The notes under the pieces were generated by a model. It ran no database searches. It saw nothing but the letters and a program-made list of their open reading frames with translations, and was not told the DNA's origin. From NCBI GenBank assembly GCA_023105745.1, contig JALGQZ010000011.1, positions 46,902,698 to 46,966,697 of the forward strand: 64,000 bases of DNA, given 5' to 3'. Of this stretch, positions 47,157-55,910 are shown piece after piece. A program made the position numbers and the translations under genes. The DNA is from Austropuccinia psidii. Lineage: Eukaryota > Basidiomycota > Pucciniomycetes > Pucciniales > Sphaerophragmiaceae. Every line of letters begins with the position of its first letter. Positions within the stretch are counted from its first letter, which is position 1.

Positions 47157-48082
47157 GTATCCCCCTCTCGAAACTGGTGGGCTCCTGAACACCATAATAC
47201 CCTGCCACTGTTGAGTGGCATCTCAATATCCCCACATTTTTTCAAAAAAATTTCTTTTTAAATTTCTTTCCTCTTGACCATTATCCTGAAAATCCTATAT
47301 TACTTCTTCCCTGCCAAATTCAATTGATTCCCCCCTCTCTTTTCAAATTTGAGTGAGTATTCCTTCCAGAGTATGCAATTCTTTCTTTTGATTCAATCAG
47401 CCATGTCTTGGGATGTGGCCTTGGGATATATCCCAGAATAAAGGCCATTGAGCACTTGTGCTCAAAAATTGGTGCCCAATGAGTATATGACTGGTACTCA
47501 TTGGCCCAGACTTAATCCATTCAATGAACCTCCAAGGGGTCTTGTCCCCATGATCCAAGGAATTGGCCTCAGGCAGCCCTCCCAGTGGGTTTTGGACTGT
47601 GGCCTCCATCTTGAGTGATCTTGATGTATCTTGCTTTTTATGGCCTTTTTGGCCTTTCTGGGTGTTTTGGTGACTAGGGCAATTTTTTTGATTTTCTGGG
47701 TTTTTTGGCCATAATAGGCCTTTTTGATGTTTTTGGGATCCTACGGTCCGCGGTCCGTACGCCGCGGTCCGTGGTCCGTGGGCCGTACGCCGCGGTCCGC
47801 GGTCCGTGGAGGCTATTGGAGGCCCCTGGGCCCAAATTTGCTGGGGACCCAGGGTGACCAAGGGGCCCAAAAATGGCCCAATTCCAACTTTCACCATATA
47901 TGGCCTGGATCCATTGCAGGGGTCCAGGACCATCAAGATCTTGGCCTCCCCAAAGTTGCAGGGGAGGCCCTGGGTGATGAGTTCAGCCCCAAAGGGGTAT
48001 GAACCTTCACCTTAGAGGCTTTGAGGTGGGGCATAATTGAGTTATGGCCCCAGTTCCTTGAGTCAAATTTCTTTTTCTTGAT
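47157..48082 (+). promoter_or_regulatory. upstream region of the antisense gene, with a CpG-rich repeat block
   Basis: No ORF is convincing here. Positions 47,741-47,809 form a striking GC island of repeated GGTCCG, CCGCGG and GTACG units (GGTCCG six times). It lies 275-340 bp before the first ATG of the antisense gene and is a candidate regulatory block. Positions 47,380-47,740 are C/T-rich. Confidence 0.4.
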
Positions 48083-49377
48083 GTGGAGTGGATTGATTCT
48101 GACGTCTTGAATCTTCTGCTTGCACTTTCTTCAGTTATGAGTTCCAAACTGACTGAACTCACTGAATCTTCCCCTTCTGCACCGCCACCGTCTGTTCTTC
48201 ATGGTTCTGGCGTCTTCAGTCGATTGTCTTCTCCCTCCATGGCGTCTTCTGGCCATTTTGACCCCTCCCAAACCTATGATGGGTTCAGAGCAGTTGAAGT
48301 TCTTGATCCTGCCTGTACTGAGTGTTTGGCCAGGGGGAAGGATTGCTTTCAACATTACAATCCTCGATCGTCAAAATGCCATTTCTGCTTTATTGGGAAG
48401 AAGCCGTGCCGCCGTACCGGATCAACTTTGTCCCGGGTTAAGAGACACTTGTGGAGTAGGAAGGATGGGCCTTATGGGCAGGAATTCCCCATTCTTGAGG
48501 AACCTACCCCTGATGCCACTTCTGGATTTTCTCAATGTGAGTGATTTGCATTTCTTGGTTGAATTGATGCTGATATTTTGATGTAGTGACTGGTTCCAGG
48601 CAGAGGGATGTGGCCAGGTGGACTAATGTTGGAGGGCCCATTCCGATTGGTGGTAGGCCCATCCACTACAGCTCAGAAATTCCCATTTCAAGGACCAATG
48701 CTGATGGAGTGGTGAAAGTAGTGAAGAAGCTAAGAAGAATTGTTGATTCCCCATCAGATCCAGATGCTGAAGGAAGTGATGAGTTGGATGGTGAAGAAGT
48801 TCAAGTTATTCCTCATTCAAGTGGCCATCCATCCAGCAATTCCTCTTCTCAACCTCTTGCCAACCCCAGATTCCAAAGCCAAGTGGTTCCCAGCACTCCA
48901 AGAACCTTCCAACCAATGCTTGCTTCAATTCCTACAACCCTTCCTCCTCCATCACCAACTACTTCCCACACCACCAGGCCTGCCTTGAATCCAGCAGTAA
49001 GACCATCTCCAGTTCAACAGCCCAGAAACTCACCCATAAACACCTCCCGTCAACTCCAACCTGTGGCCAGCTCCAGCAGAAGAAGAGATGGGATGTCCCC
49101 TTTGCCGTTTCCTGCCGCTCAAGTATTCCAAAGAAGAGAACGTTGGCCTATCCGGGTTACCAGAGAAGATCCCAACGCGGCTAGTGAAAATCAAGATGCT
49201 GTGGCCAGATTGTTCAGGAGAGTTGACAGAAATAGCAGAGAGGTGATTATGTATGCCAATGACAGGACGATTCCAGGTACTGCTTCTGAAGAAATGGCTG
49301 CAAAATTTGCCTGGTATGAAGATGAGTTGATAAATGATTTCCAGAGAACTTTTGATGACTTGGGTAGAGATAACTAG
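48083..49377 (+). CDS. antisense cargo gene of element B: putative Zn2Cys6-type protein (spliced)
   Basis: Two exons, 48,083-48,536 and 48,587-49,377, are joined over a 50-nt GT-AG intron (GTGAGT..TGTAG) to give about 414 residues (start at 48,083, or at ATG 48,137). The first 75 residues are Ser/Pro rich. Residues 78-109 hold six cysteines spaced CX2CX6CX10CX2CX6C (CTECLARGKDC, CHFCFIGKKPC). This is the arrangement of fungal Zn(II)2Cys6 DNA-binding clusters, followed by basic residues (KRHLWSRKDG). Then come an acidic stretch (SDPDAEGSDELDGEEVQV), a long Ser/Pro/Gln-rich linker and a charged conserved-looking C-terminus (ARLFRRVDRNSREVIMYAND, FAWYEDELINDFQRTF). It is transcribed against the retrotransposon. 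I recall similar proteins as a repeated family in this rust. DNA binding is inferred from spacing only. Confidence 0.72.
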
Positions 49378-50151
49378 TTTCCTTTTCCTTGTTTGTGTTT
49401 GGTTTGACTTCTATCCCCACTCTTATAACTACTAAAAAATAAAAAATAAAAAATAAAAAGATAATGGAACCTCCCAATACATGATTTGGGGAGGGGATGC
49501 TGCTGCTTTAAAGAAATAAAAGAAAGAAAATTATACAAGTAAAGAAAGAAAGAAAATAATAAGAGAAAATGAGAGTAAAGAAAGAAATAAAGAAAAATTC
49601 CTGATGGCTGGTCCTTCTTGTGGTGAGTTGCTTGATTCTGGCCAAGAAGTGTCTGAAAAATGAAAACCAAGCATTTGATGCTCACAGAGTGGCCAAGGTG
49701 ATGTTTTACAAGAAGTAGAACCCTCAGGGATGCATACCAGGAGATGGAACTTACTTTCATAACTTCCACTCCCCACCAAGCACCATAAAACTGAAAAGAA
49801 TTGCCATAAATGACTTCTGAAATGAATTGCCATAAATGGCTTCTGAAAAGATTTGCCGTAAATGACTTGAAGTAGTGAATGTCTTGAATTATGATGATTG
49901 GCATAAAATGAAAAGATAATAAAGAAAATGAAACATAAGGAAAGAAAACATTGGGCCATATCTTGATAAGGTCCAAATCAGAGGGTATTGATGTTGTATG
50001 CTTCCTGAACCTGTCCAAAGAATTGACAAGTGCTCACAAAGTGGCCAAGGTGATGCTTACAACAACATATGGGTAGAATACCCCCTTAAAGGTGCATGCC
50101 AGGAGAGGAACTTACTTTCATAACTTCTTCTCCCCACCAAGCACCATAAAA
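49378..50151 (-). repeat. element B 3' region with duplicated ~115-bp unit
   Basis: Two units, 49,679-49,790 and 50,031-50,150, share TGCTCACAGAGTGGCCAAGG at one end and CCCCACCAAGCACCATAAAA at the other. On the minus strand each contains GGTGGGGAG and AAAGTAAGTT. The second unit abuts the pol stop codon. Between them a ~30-bp phrase 'ttgccataaatggcttctga' occurs three times (49,800-49,870). Confidence 0.8.
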
Positions 50152-53100
50152 TCAAACTCTTGAGGTATTTGGACCAGGCTTGTCTGGATACAATGAGTGG
50201 AAATCCTTGACAAGGTCTGGTGAGTTGGTAAGGTTGGAAGCTGGTTCCCAAGTGGTTCTTTCTGGGTCTTCACTGAATCCTTTCCACTCTACAAGATACC
50301 ATAAATTACCTCTTTTGAGTTTTGAGTCCAGAACCTGAGCCACTTCCCATTCTTCCTGCTCTTCCACTAAAACTGGTGGTGGTGGCAATTGATGACGATT
50401 TGGGATAGTTGAATGCCTGACTGGTTCTAATAAGGACACATGGAATACAGGGTGAACTGTCTTCCATTGCTGAGGCAACTTGAGGTGATATGCATGGCTG
50501 CCAATCTTCTTAAGAACTTCAAAGGGTCCCAACCATCTTTCTGATAATTTCTTGGTGGGTCTTGTTGTCTTGATGTTCTTGGAAGCTAGCCATACTTTGT
50601 CCCCAGGTTGGAAATCAGGTGGAGTTGCCCTATTTCTATCTGCATACTTCTTGAATCTCCTTATTGCTGACTCTAATTCTTCTTTGACAACTTGCTGTAC
50701 TGATTGGAGTTTTGTTGATAACTTTCCAGCAGGTGAGTCTTGAGAAATATGGATTGAGTCAAAGCTGGGATTTCTTCCATAAATAGTGAAAAAAGGTGAT
50801 TGCTTGGTTGATGAATGTTCTGCATTATTATAGGCAAATTCAGCCAGAGGGAGCCAGGTGTACCAGTCATCTTGATGATAGCTGACATACATCCGAAGGT
50901 ACTGTTCTAGTATCTGATTTACCCTCTCTGTCTGTCCATCTGTTTCAGGGTGGAAAGCAGTTGAAAGATCTCTTGATATCTTGAGCTGCTGACACAATTG
51001 AGTCCAGAATGATGAAACAAATAAGGATCCTCTATCATTGACAATACTGACTGGGAGTCCATGCTTGGAAAATACATGGCTAATGAATATTTGAGATAAA
51101 TCCAGAGCAGTGATTGTGCCATAAGTTGGAATGAAGATTGCCATTTTTGAGAATCTGTCCACAACTACTAAAATTGAATCAAAGTTGTTGGACAGTGGCA
51201 ATTGAGTGATAAAGTCCATTGATAATGAATTCCAAGGACCAGATGGAATTGAAAGAGGCTTGAGTAATCCAAACTTCTTGTGATGGATGTTCTTGTTTCT
51301 TGAACATTGCTGACATGAGGACACATAGTCCTTGATAAATTGATTCATGCCAGCCCAATAAAAATCCCTCTTGATGAGCTTGAGGGTCTTCTCCTGGCCA
51401 GGATGGCCAGCCAATGGTGAGTCATGACGCTTTTGAAGAATATTGAGTTGAAGTTCTTCATTGCTTGGGATTACCACTCTATCTTTGAATAATAATAACT
51501 TGGCTTGAGGTTCAAGAGAATAATCTGGAACTGATTCACCTCTTGCTAGTTGCTTGAGTATTTCTTTGTAGTCTTTGTCTTGCCATACTTCTTTTTGAAT
51601 CTTGTCAACTAAATCTGAGAAAATTTCCACTTTGATTGAGAAGAATCTTGACTCTTGAATTCCATCTTGCTTAAGAACTTGATGAAGATTTTGAGGATTC
51701 TTGGTGATGAAGTCCACCCCCCTCTCTGGGTACACGTCGTCCCGACGTGACAAGGCATCTGGTAAAGTGGCCAGCCTGCCTGGGCGGTAAGTGATAGTGA
51801 AATGAAACTCAGAGAGAAACTCAGCCCAACGGGCCTGACGACGAGTAAGAACTTTGGAAGACATGAAATACTGCAAGGAAGAGTGGTCTGTCAAGACCTC
51901 AAAAGAATTGGAAAGAGAAAGAAGAAATGCTCTCCAGCGCTTGAGAGCCCAAACTATGCCAAGGAGTTCCTTGTCATGAATTTCATAGTTGAGTTCAGCT
52001 GGTAAGAGCTTGCGACTATCAAATGCAATGGGATGCTTTCCTGAATCATTCACCTGACTCAGTACGGCGCCCAATGCATAATCAGAAGCATCAGTCTCCA
52101 CTATAGTAGGTAGAGAAGGATTAAAATGAGATAAGATAGGAGCAGAGGTGAAAGCTTCTTTGAGTGCTTGAAACTGACTAAGAGCTTCCTCATTGAAGAT
52201 GAAGGGAGAATCTTTTTTAAGGAGGGAAGTGAGGGAGGTGATTTTTTTAGAATAATTTTTAATGAAACGTCGATAAAAATTGGCAAAGCCAAGAAAAGAT
52301 TGAAGAGCCTTGATGTTTTTGGGCTGAGGCCAATTGAGTATTTGCTGAACCTTTGAAGAGTCCATCTTGAGGCCATCACTTGAAACAACATAGCCCAAGT
52401 ATTCCACACTTGAGGCATGGAATACACACTTGGAGGCTTTGGCAAACAAATTATTGTCCCTCAGTCTTTGGAGGACAGAGGCCACATGTTTGACATGTTC
52501 CTCCTCAGAACTGGAAAAGACCATAATATCATCTAAATAAACCACTACAAACACATCCAAGAAATCTGCAAATATATCGTTTACCAGATTCTGGAAAGAA
52601 GCAGGAGCATTGGTCAAACCAAATGGCATGACCAAATACTCATAACTACCATATTTGGTTCTAAAGGCAGTTAAGTGCTCATCCCCCTCTTTGATTCTCA
52701 GAAGGTTATATGCACCACGCAAATCTATCTTGGAGAAGATAGTGGAACCGTTGAATACGGTAAGAAGCTGGTTCATAGGAGGAACAGGGTATCTGTTCTT
52801 CCTAGTGACAGCATTGAGTTTGCGGTAGTCAACACACAAACGAAGACCTCCATCCTTTTTCTTGACAAAAAGGACAGGTGCTCCTGTTGAAGAGGAGCTT
52901 GGTCTAATGAAACCTTTCTCTACATTCTCTGAAATGTAGGCCCGCAGTGTTTCTGACTCTTGATTTGATAATGAGTAGATAACACCAATTGGAGGTAGAA
53001 GACCCTCCAATTCAATATGGTGATCACAGGCGCGGTGTGGAGGAAGTTTCTCTGCTTTCACCTTGGAGAATACATCCAAATATTGGTGATAAGCAGGAGG

Positions 53101-53886
53101 AACAACCTTCAACACGGTTTCAATTTCTTCTGGCTCTTCCTCCTCATCCCACTGCTCCTCCAGGGATGCATGAAAAGATAAGGGAGGAAGGTCCATATCC
53201 CCTTGGAAGAGATGAAGTGAAGATATGGCAACATCTTCTCCAACATCCTTTATCTCTTTGAAGACTTCATCTCTTGATGGAAGTAATGACTGAGAGGGAA
53301 TTATGGAAGGGATATGGACAGAAGGAGGGATGGAAGGTGTCTTAAGTTCACCAGCCAGAGCAACACTGTTGACAGCAGTGGCTAAGTCATTACTAGTAGA
53401 AGGAATAATACCACTAGAATCCTTATGATTAGAATCATAGGTGATCAATCCATTTTTCCAATCAATAATGGGATTGAAATGGTAAAGGAAATCATAGCCC
53501 AATATCAGGTCTTCTCCTTTGGGTGAATCTATGATAAAGAAATCCCATTCAAAGCTTGGGAAGGAAGGCAAGTCAACTACCCACTTGGTATAATGGGTGA
53601 TGAACAAGGCAGGGGATTCATTAGAATCCAAAATGAAAAGAGGAATCTTTTCAGGGAGCTCTGACAGAGTCAATGAGTACTTGAGAACAAAATTCTTTGC
53701 AATAAAAGAGTTTGTAGCACCAGAATCAATGAGAATACTATAAAAAATATCAGAGACAGAAGAAAAAATAAGAAATTTTAAAGATTTCTTGACACTAGTA
53801 TTCAGAGTGCACAATTGTGCTCTTGACGGAAATAAGTGAGAACCATTGAACACATCATGATTCCCACTCAGGCTTTTCCCTGCTTG
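50152..53886 (-). CDS. element B Pol: protease, RT, RNase H, integrase, chromodomain
   Basis: This is an uninterrupted pol of 1,233 codons counted from 53,853 (a GTG, not an initiator). The frame opens at 53,886 and is entered from gag by -1 frameshifting. Counted from 53,853, the aspartic protease has DSGA at 43-46. RT spans about 265-445, with VDYRKLNA at 341 and YLDD at 439-442. RNase H has TDASD at 587, E near 629 and TDHSS at 655. The integrase zinc finger is H810, H817, C847, C850, and the catalytic DD35E triad is D880, D940, E976. The GPF/Y-like module is WLGPFEVLKK at 1107. The chromodomain is about 1168-1225 (LVEWKGFSEDPERTTWEP), which in chromoviruses guides insertion to marked chromatin. 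No catalytic residue is missing. Confidence 0.96.
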   Translation of the reverse strand, partial: QAGKSLSGNHDVFNGSHLFPSRAQLCTLNTSVKKSLKFLIFSSVSDIFYSILIDSGATNSFIAKNFVLKYSLTLSELPEKIPLFILDSNESPALFITHYTKWVVDLPSFPSFEWDFFIIDSPKGEDLILGYDFLYHFNPIIDWKNGLITYDSNHKDSSGIIPSTSNDLATAVNSVALAGELKTPSIPPSVHIPSIIPSQSLLPSRDEVFKEIKDVGEDVAISSLHLFQGDMDLPPLSFHASLEEQWDEEEEPEEIETVLKVVPPAYHQYLDVFSKVKAEKLPPHRACDHHIELEGLLPPIGVIYSLSNQESETLRAYISENVEKGFIRPSSSSTGAPVLFVKKKDGGLRLCVDYRKLNAVTRKNRYPVPPMNQLLTVFNGSTIFSKIDLRGAYNLLRIKEGDEHLTAFRTKYGSYEYLVMPFGLTNAPASFQNLVNDIFADFLDVFVVVYLDDIMVFSSSEEEHVKHVASVLQRLRDNNLFAKASKCVFHASSVEYLGYVVSSDGLKMDSSKVQQILNWPQPKNIKALQSFLGFANFYRRFIKNYSKKITSLTSLLKKDSPFIFNEEALSQFQALKEAFTSAPILSHFNPSLPTIVETDASDYALGAVLSQVNDSGKHPIAFDSRKLLPAELNYEIHDKELLGIVWALKRWRAFLLSLSNSFEVLTDHSSLQYFMSSKVLTRRQARWAEFLSEFHFTITYRPGRLATLPDALSRRDDVYPERGVDFITKNPQNLHQVLKQDGIQESRFFSIKVEIFSDLVDKIQKEVWQDKDYKEILKQLARGESVPDYSLEPQAKLLLFKDRVVIPSNEELQLNILQKRHDSPLAGHPGQEKTLKLIKRDFYWAGMNQFIKDYVSSCQQCSRNKNIHHKKFGLLKPLSIPSGPWNSLSMDFITQLPLSNNFDSILVVVDRFSKMAIFIPTYGTITALDLSQIFISHVFSKHGLPVSIVNDRGSLFVSSFWTQLCQQLKISRDLSTAFHPETDGQTERVNQILEQYLRMYVSYHQDDWYTWLPLAEFAYNNAEHSSTKQSPFFTIYGRNPSFDSIHISQDSPAGKLSTKLQSVQQVVKEELESAIRRFKKYADRNRATPPDFQPGDKVWLASKNIKTTRPTKKLSERWLGPFEVLKKIGSHAYHLKLPQQWKTVHPVFHVSLLEPVRHSTIPNRHQLPPPPVLVEEQEEWEVAQVLDSKLKRGNLWYLVEWKGFSEDPERTTWEPASNLTNSPDLVKDFHSLYPDKPGPNTSRV

Positions 53887-55229
53887 CTAGGGAAACCTCT
53901 TGATGATGACCCAGGCTTGTTCTGAGGTCTCTTGAAGCATTTTTCAATTGGGTGCTTCCCACCACAATAGGTACACAACCCCTCTTTAATCCTCCTCTCC
54001 TTTTCAGAACCGATTAGTTTATTGTCCTTATTGAGGAGAGCAGCATGGGGCTTGTCCTTTGAAGATTGGAATTGCTTGCCCTTCTTGTTCTTCTTCTGGT
54101 GAGGCCTCTTTGAAGATGAGTTTTGAGGAGGCCTAGACTGATTGGATCCAATGACTGGAGGCTTCTTCTCTTGATTGCCACCCTTTTCCTTTTGCCTCTC
54201 ATGATATCTTGTGTCTAATTCTAGAGTGACATCCATAAGTTCTTGAAGAGTATCAAAAGTTCCAGGGTGAGAAGCCAACTGATCCAATAATCTTGATGCC
54301 AATCCTCTTCTGTAAACATGGATATAAGCTCTTTCCCCCCAATCTCCAATTCTTGACATTAAGCTTCTGAAATCTGCTATGTACAAGGAAACATGACCAC
54401 TTTCCTTCATCCTCAAATTGTCCAACTCTTGTTCAGCTTTCCTGACTTCATTGGGGTCACCAAACAGAGTGAATAATTGAGATTCAAACAATGGCCAATT
54501 ATTGAGGAGGTAGGAAGGGTCTTCATTGGAAATATTTGAGAGGTAAGGTTCAATCCATTTGCCAGCTCTACCAGTGAGAAAAGAAGTTGAGTACAAAACC
54601 TTCTTCCTGTCAGAGAAGAAGTTTGCTGGATCATTATGGAAAATTAGTTGACAGGATTGGATAAATCCTCTCAACTTATGAGCTTGAGTACCATCAAAAG
54701 AATCAGGTGCCTTCATGGATGGAGTCTTGAAAGCAGGGGCTTTGGAATTGTCCCTGGGGGCAACTGCTTGAGTGAGTTGTCCCATGAATTGAGTCATCTG
54801 CTCCATCATCTTGAGGAGACTTGGATCAGTTTGAGAGACAAGAGGTTGACTAGAAAGGGCTAGATTAGAACCCTGAGGCACCTCTGGAGCATTTGCCAAG
54901 GCACCTGCCACTTCAGTTTCCCCAGAATCATCCTCTTCCACAGACTCTTCCCCCTCTTCATCTTCAACTTCCCCTAATCTTGCTCTTGCACCTTCAGACA
55001 TGCCAGGGTAGCCACCCAAAAGTCCAGAAAAAGATCTTGATCTTCTAGATTTCATTCCACCTCTTCTTGAGGGTGCTGCTCCTTCCATTGGTGGTCCTCT
55101 GTCCAAGTTTGCACTCAGTTGATGAACTGATGGTGTGCGGTCAAGAGGAGCCCTTGCTGTAGGAATGAGAACAGCTGGAATTTTCTGGGATCTAGTATTC
55201 TTTGCTGGGGGACTATGCTGAACTGGCAT
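53868..55229 (-). CDS. element B Gag
   Basis: This 453-residue Gag starts at ATG 55,229 (MPVQHSPPAKNTRSQK), 666 nt from the primer-binding site. Residues 1-130 are disordered, Arg/Ser rich and then acidic (EEGEESVEEDDSGETEV). The capsid-type gag domain spans about 150-340 (GFIQSCQLIFHNDPANFFSD, LFESQLFTLFGDPNEVRKAE, MKESGHVSLYIADFRSL). A basic linker precedes the zinc knuckle CTYCGGKHPIEKC (CX2CX3HX4C, one residue shorter than canonical). The end is CAG GGA AAA GCC TGA, a slippery site. It forms the particle and packages the RNA. It is intact. Confidence 0.95.
   Translation of the reverse strand: MPVQHSPPAKNTRSQKIPAVLIPTARAPLDRTPSVHQLSANLDRGPPMEGAAPSRRGGMKSRRSRSFSGLLGGYPGMSEGARARLGEVEDEEGEESVEEDDSGETEVAGALANAPEVPQGSNLALSSQPLVSQTDPSLLKMMEQMTQFMGQLTQAVAPRDNSKAPAFKTPSMKAPDSFDGTQAHKLRGFIQSCQLIFHNDPANFFSDRKKVLYSTSFLTGRAGKWIEPYLSNISNEDPSYLLNNWPLFESQLFTLFGDPNEVRKAEQELDNLRMKESGHVSLYIADFRSLMSRIGDWGERAYIHVYRRGLASRLLDQLASHPGTFDTLQELMDVTLELDTRYHERQKEKGGNQEKKPPVIGSNQSRPPQNSSSKRPHQKKNKKGKQFQSSKDKPHAALLNKDNKLIGSEKERRIKEGLCTYCGGKHPIEKCFKRPQNKPGSSSRGFPSKQGKA
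53874..53880 (-). promoter_or_regulatory. GGGAAAA -1 frameshift heptamer
   Basis: In the gag frame the bases split as G GGA AAA, the X XXY YYZ form used for simultaneous slippage. It is two codons before the gag TGA. Slipping -1 gives GGG AAA AGC CTG and enters the pol frame, which has been open since 53,886. The same heptamer is at the same place in C (39,579-39,585). Confidence 0.7.
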
Positions 55230-55895
55230 TATGAAAAGAATTAAAATAATTTGATGGTATTAAGAAGAATAATCAGATTTGGCCAAATCAATCACAATAA
55301 AATCTTGATGAATCTTGAGGAATCAATTCAAATCTTGAGGAATCAAATTCAATCAATAATCAAATCAATTCAATCAATCAACAATCAATTCAAATCAAAT
55401 ATCAATAAACTGGAGGAAATCAATAATCAATCAATAAGTGTCTTCAATATGAAATCAAGTCTTGAGGAATCAATCAATCAGTTCAAAATCTTCAGAAATC
55501 AATTCAATATCTTGATGAGTCAAATCAAATCAATAATCAAAATCAATTCTTGAGGATCAATCAATAAATCAAATAAATTCTTGAGGGTTCAAAAGTCAAT
55601 CAATAATCCAAATGAATAATCCAATCAAATGACCAATCAATTACTCCTGAATAAGACCTGAATAAAAACACAGAGAAAATTTGATTTGATAAAAATAAAA
55701 TGAAGTGATGAAATGGTCAGCAATGATTAAGAAAGGAAAAGAATCAATTTTCATAAGAATGAAAAGAATGAGATGAAAATTGATAAGAGAGGAAATTCAT
55801 AAGAAATCATAAAAAATCATAAAATCATGAAAAGGTCATAATTGATGAATGAGAGGAAATGAATATAAATGAATGAAAAGAAAGAATCAAATATG
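55230..55895 (-). other. element B 5' leader
   Basis: This is a non-coding leader. 55,260-55,640 consists of 'aatcaatcaa' and 'atcttgagg' phrases, and 55,640-55,890 is A/G-rich. The 100-codon ORF there is repeat-derived. Confidence 0.7.
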
Positions 55896-55910
55896 AGTTA
55901 ATTAATTTAA
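55896..55910 (-). other. putative self-priming primer-binding site of element B
   Basis: On the minus strand TTAAATTAATTAACT begins immediately after the LTR end. It is complementary over 14 nt to AGTTAATTAATTTA inside the same LTR (56,295-56,282). Compared with C, one A/T position changed in both partners. Confidence 0.68.

Noticed and set aside
48131..48355. Minus-strand ORF opposite the zinc-cluster exon
   Set aside because: It is an antisense shadow. The plus-strand frame has the intron, the cysteine pattern and continuity.
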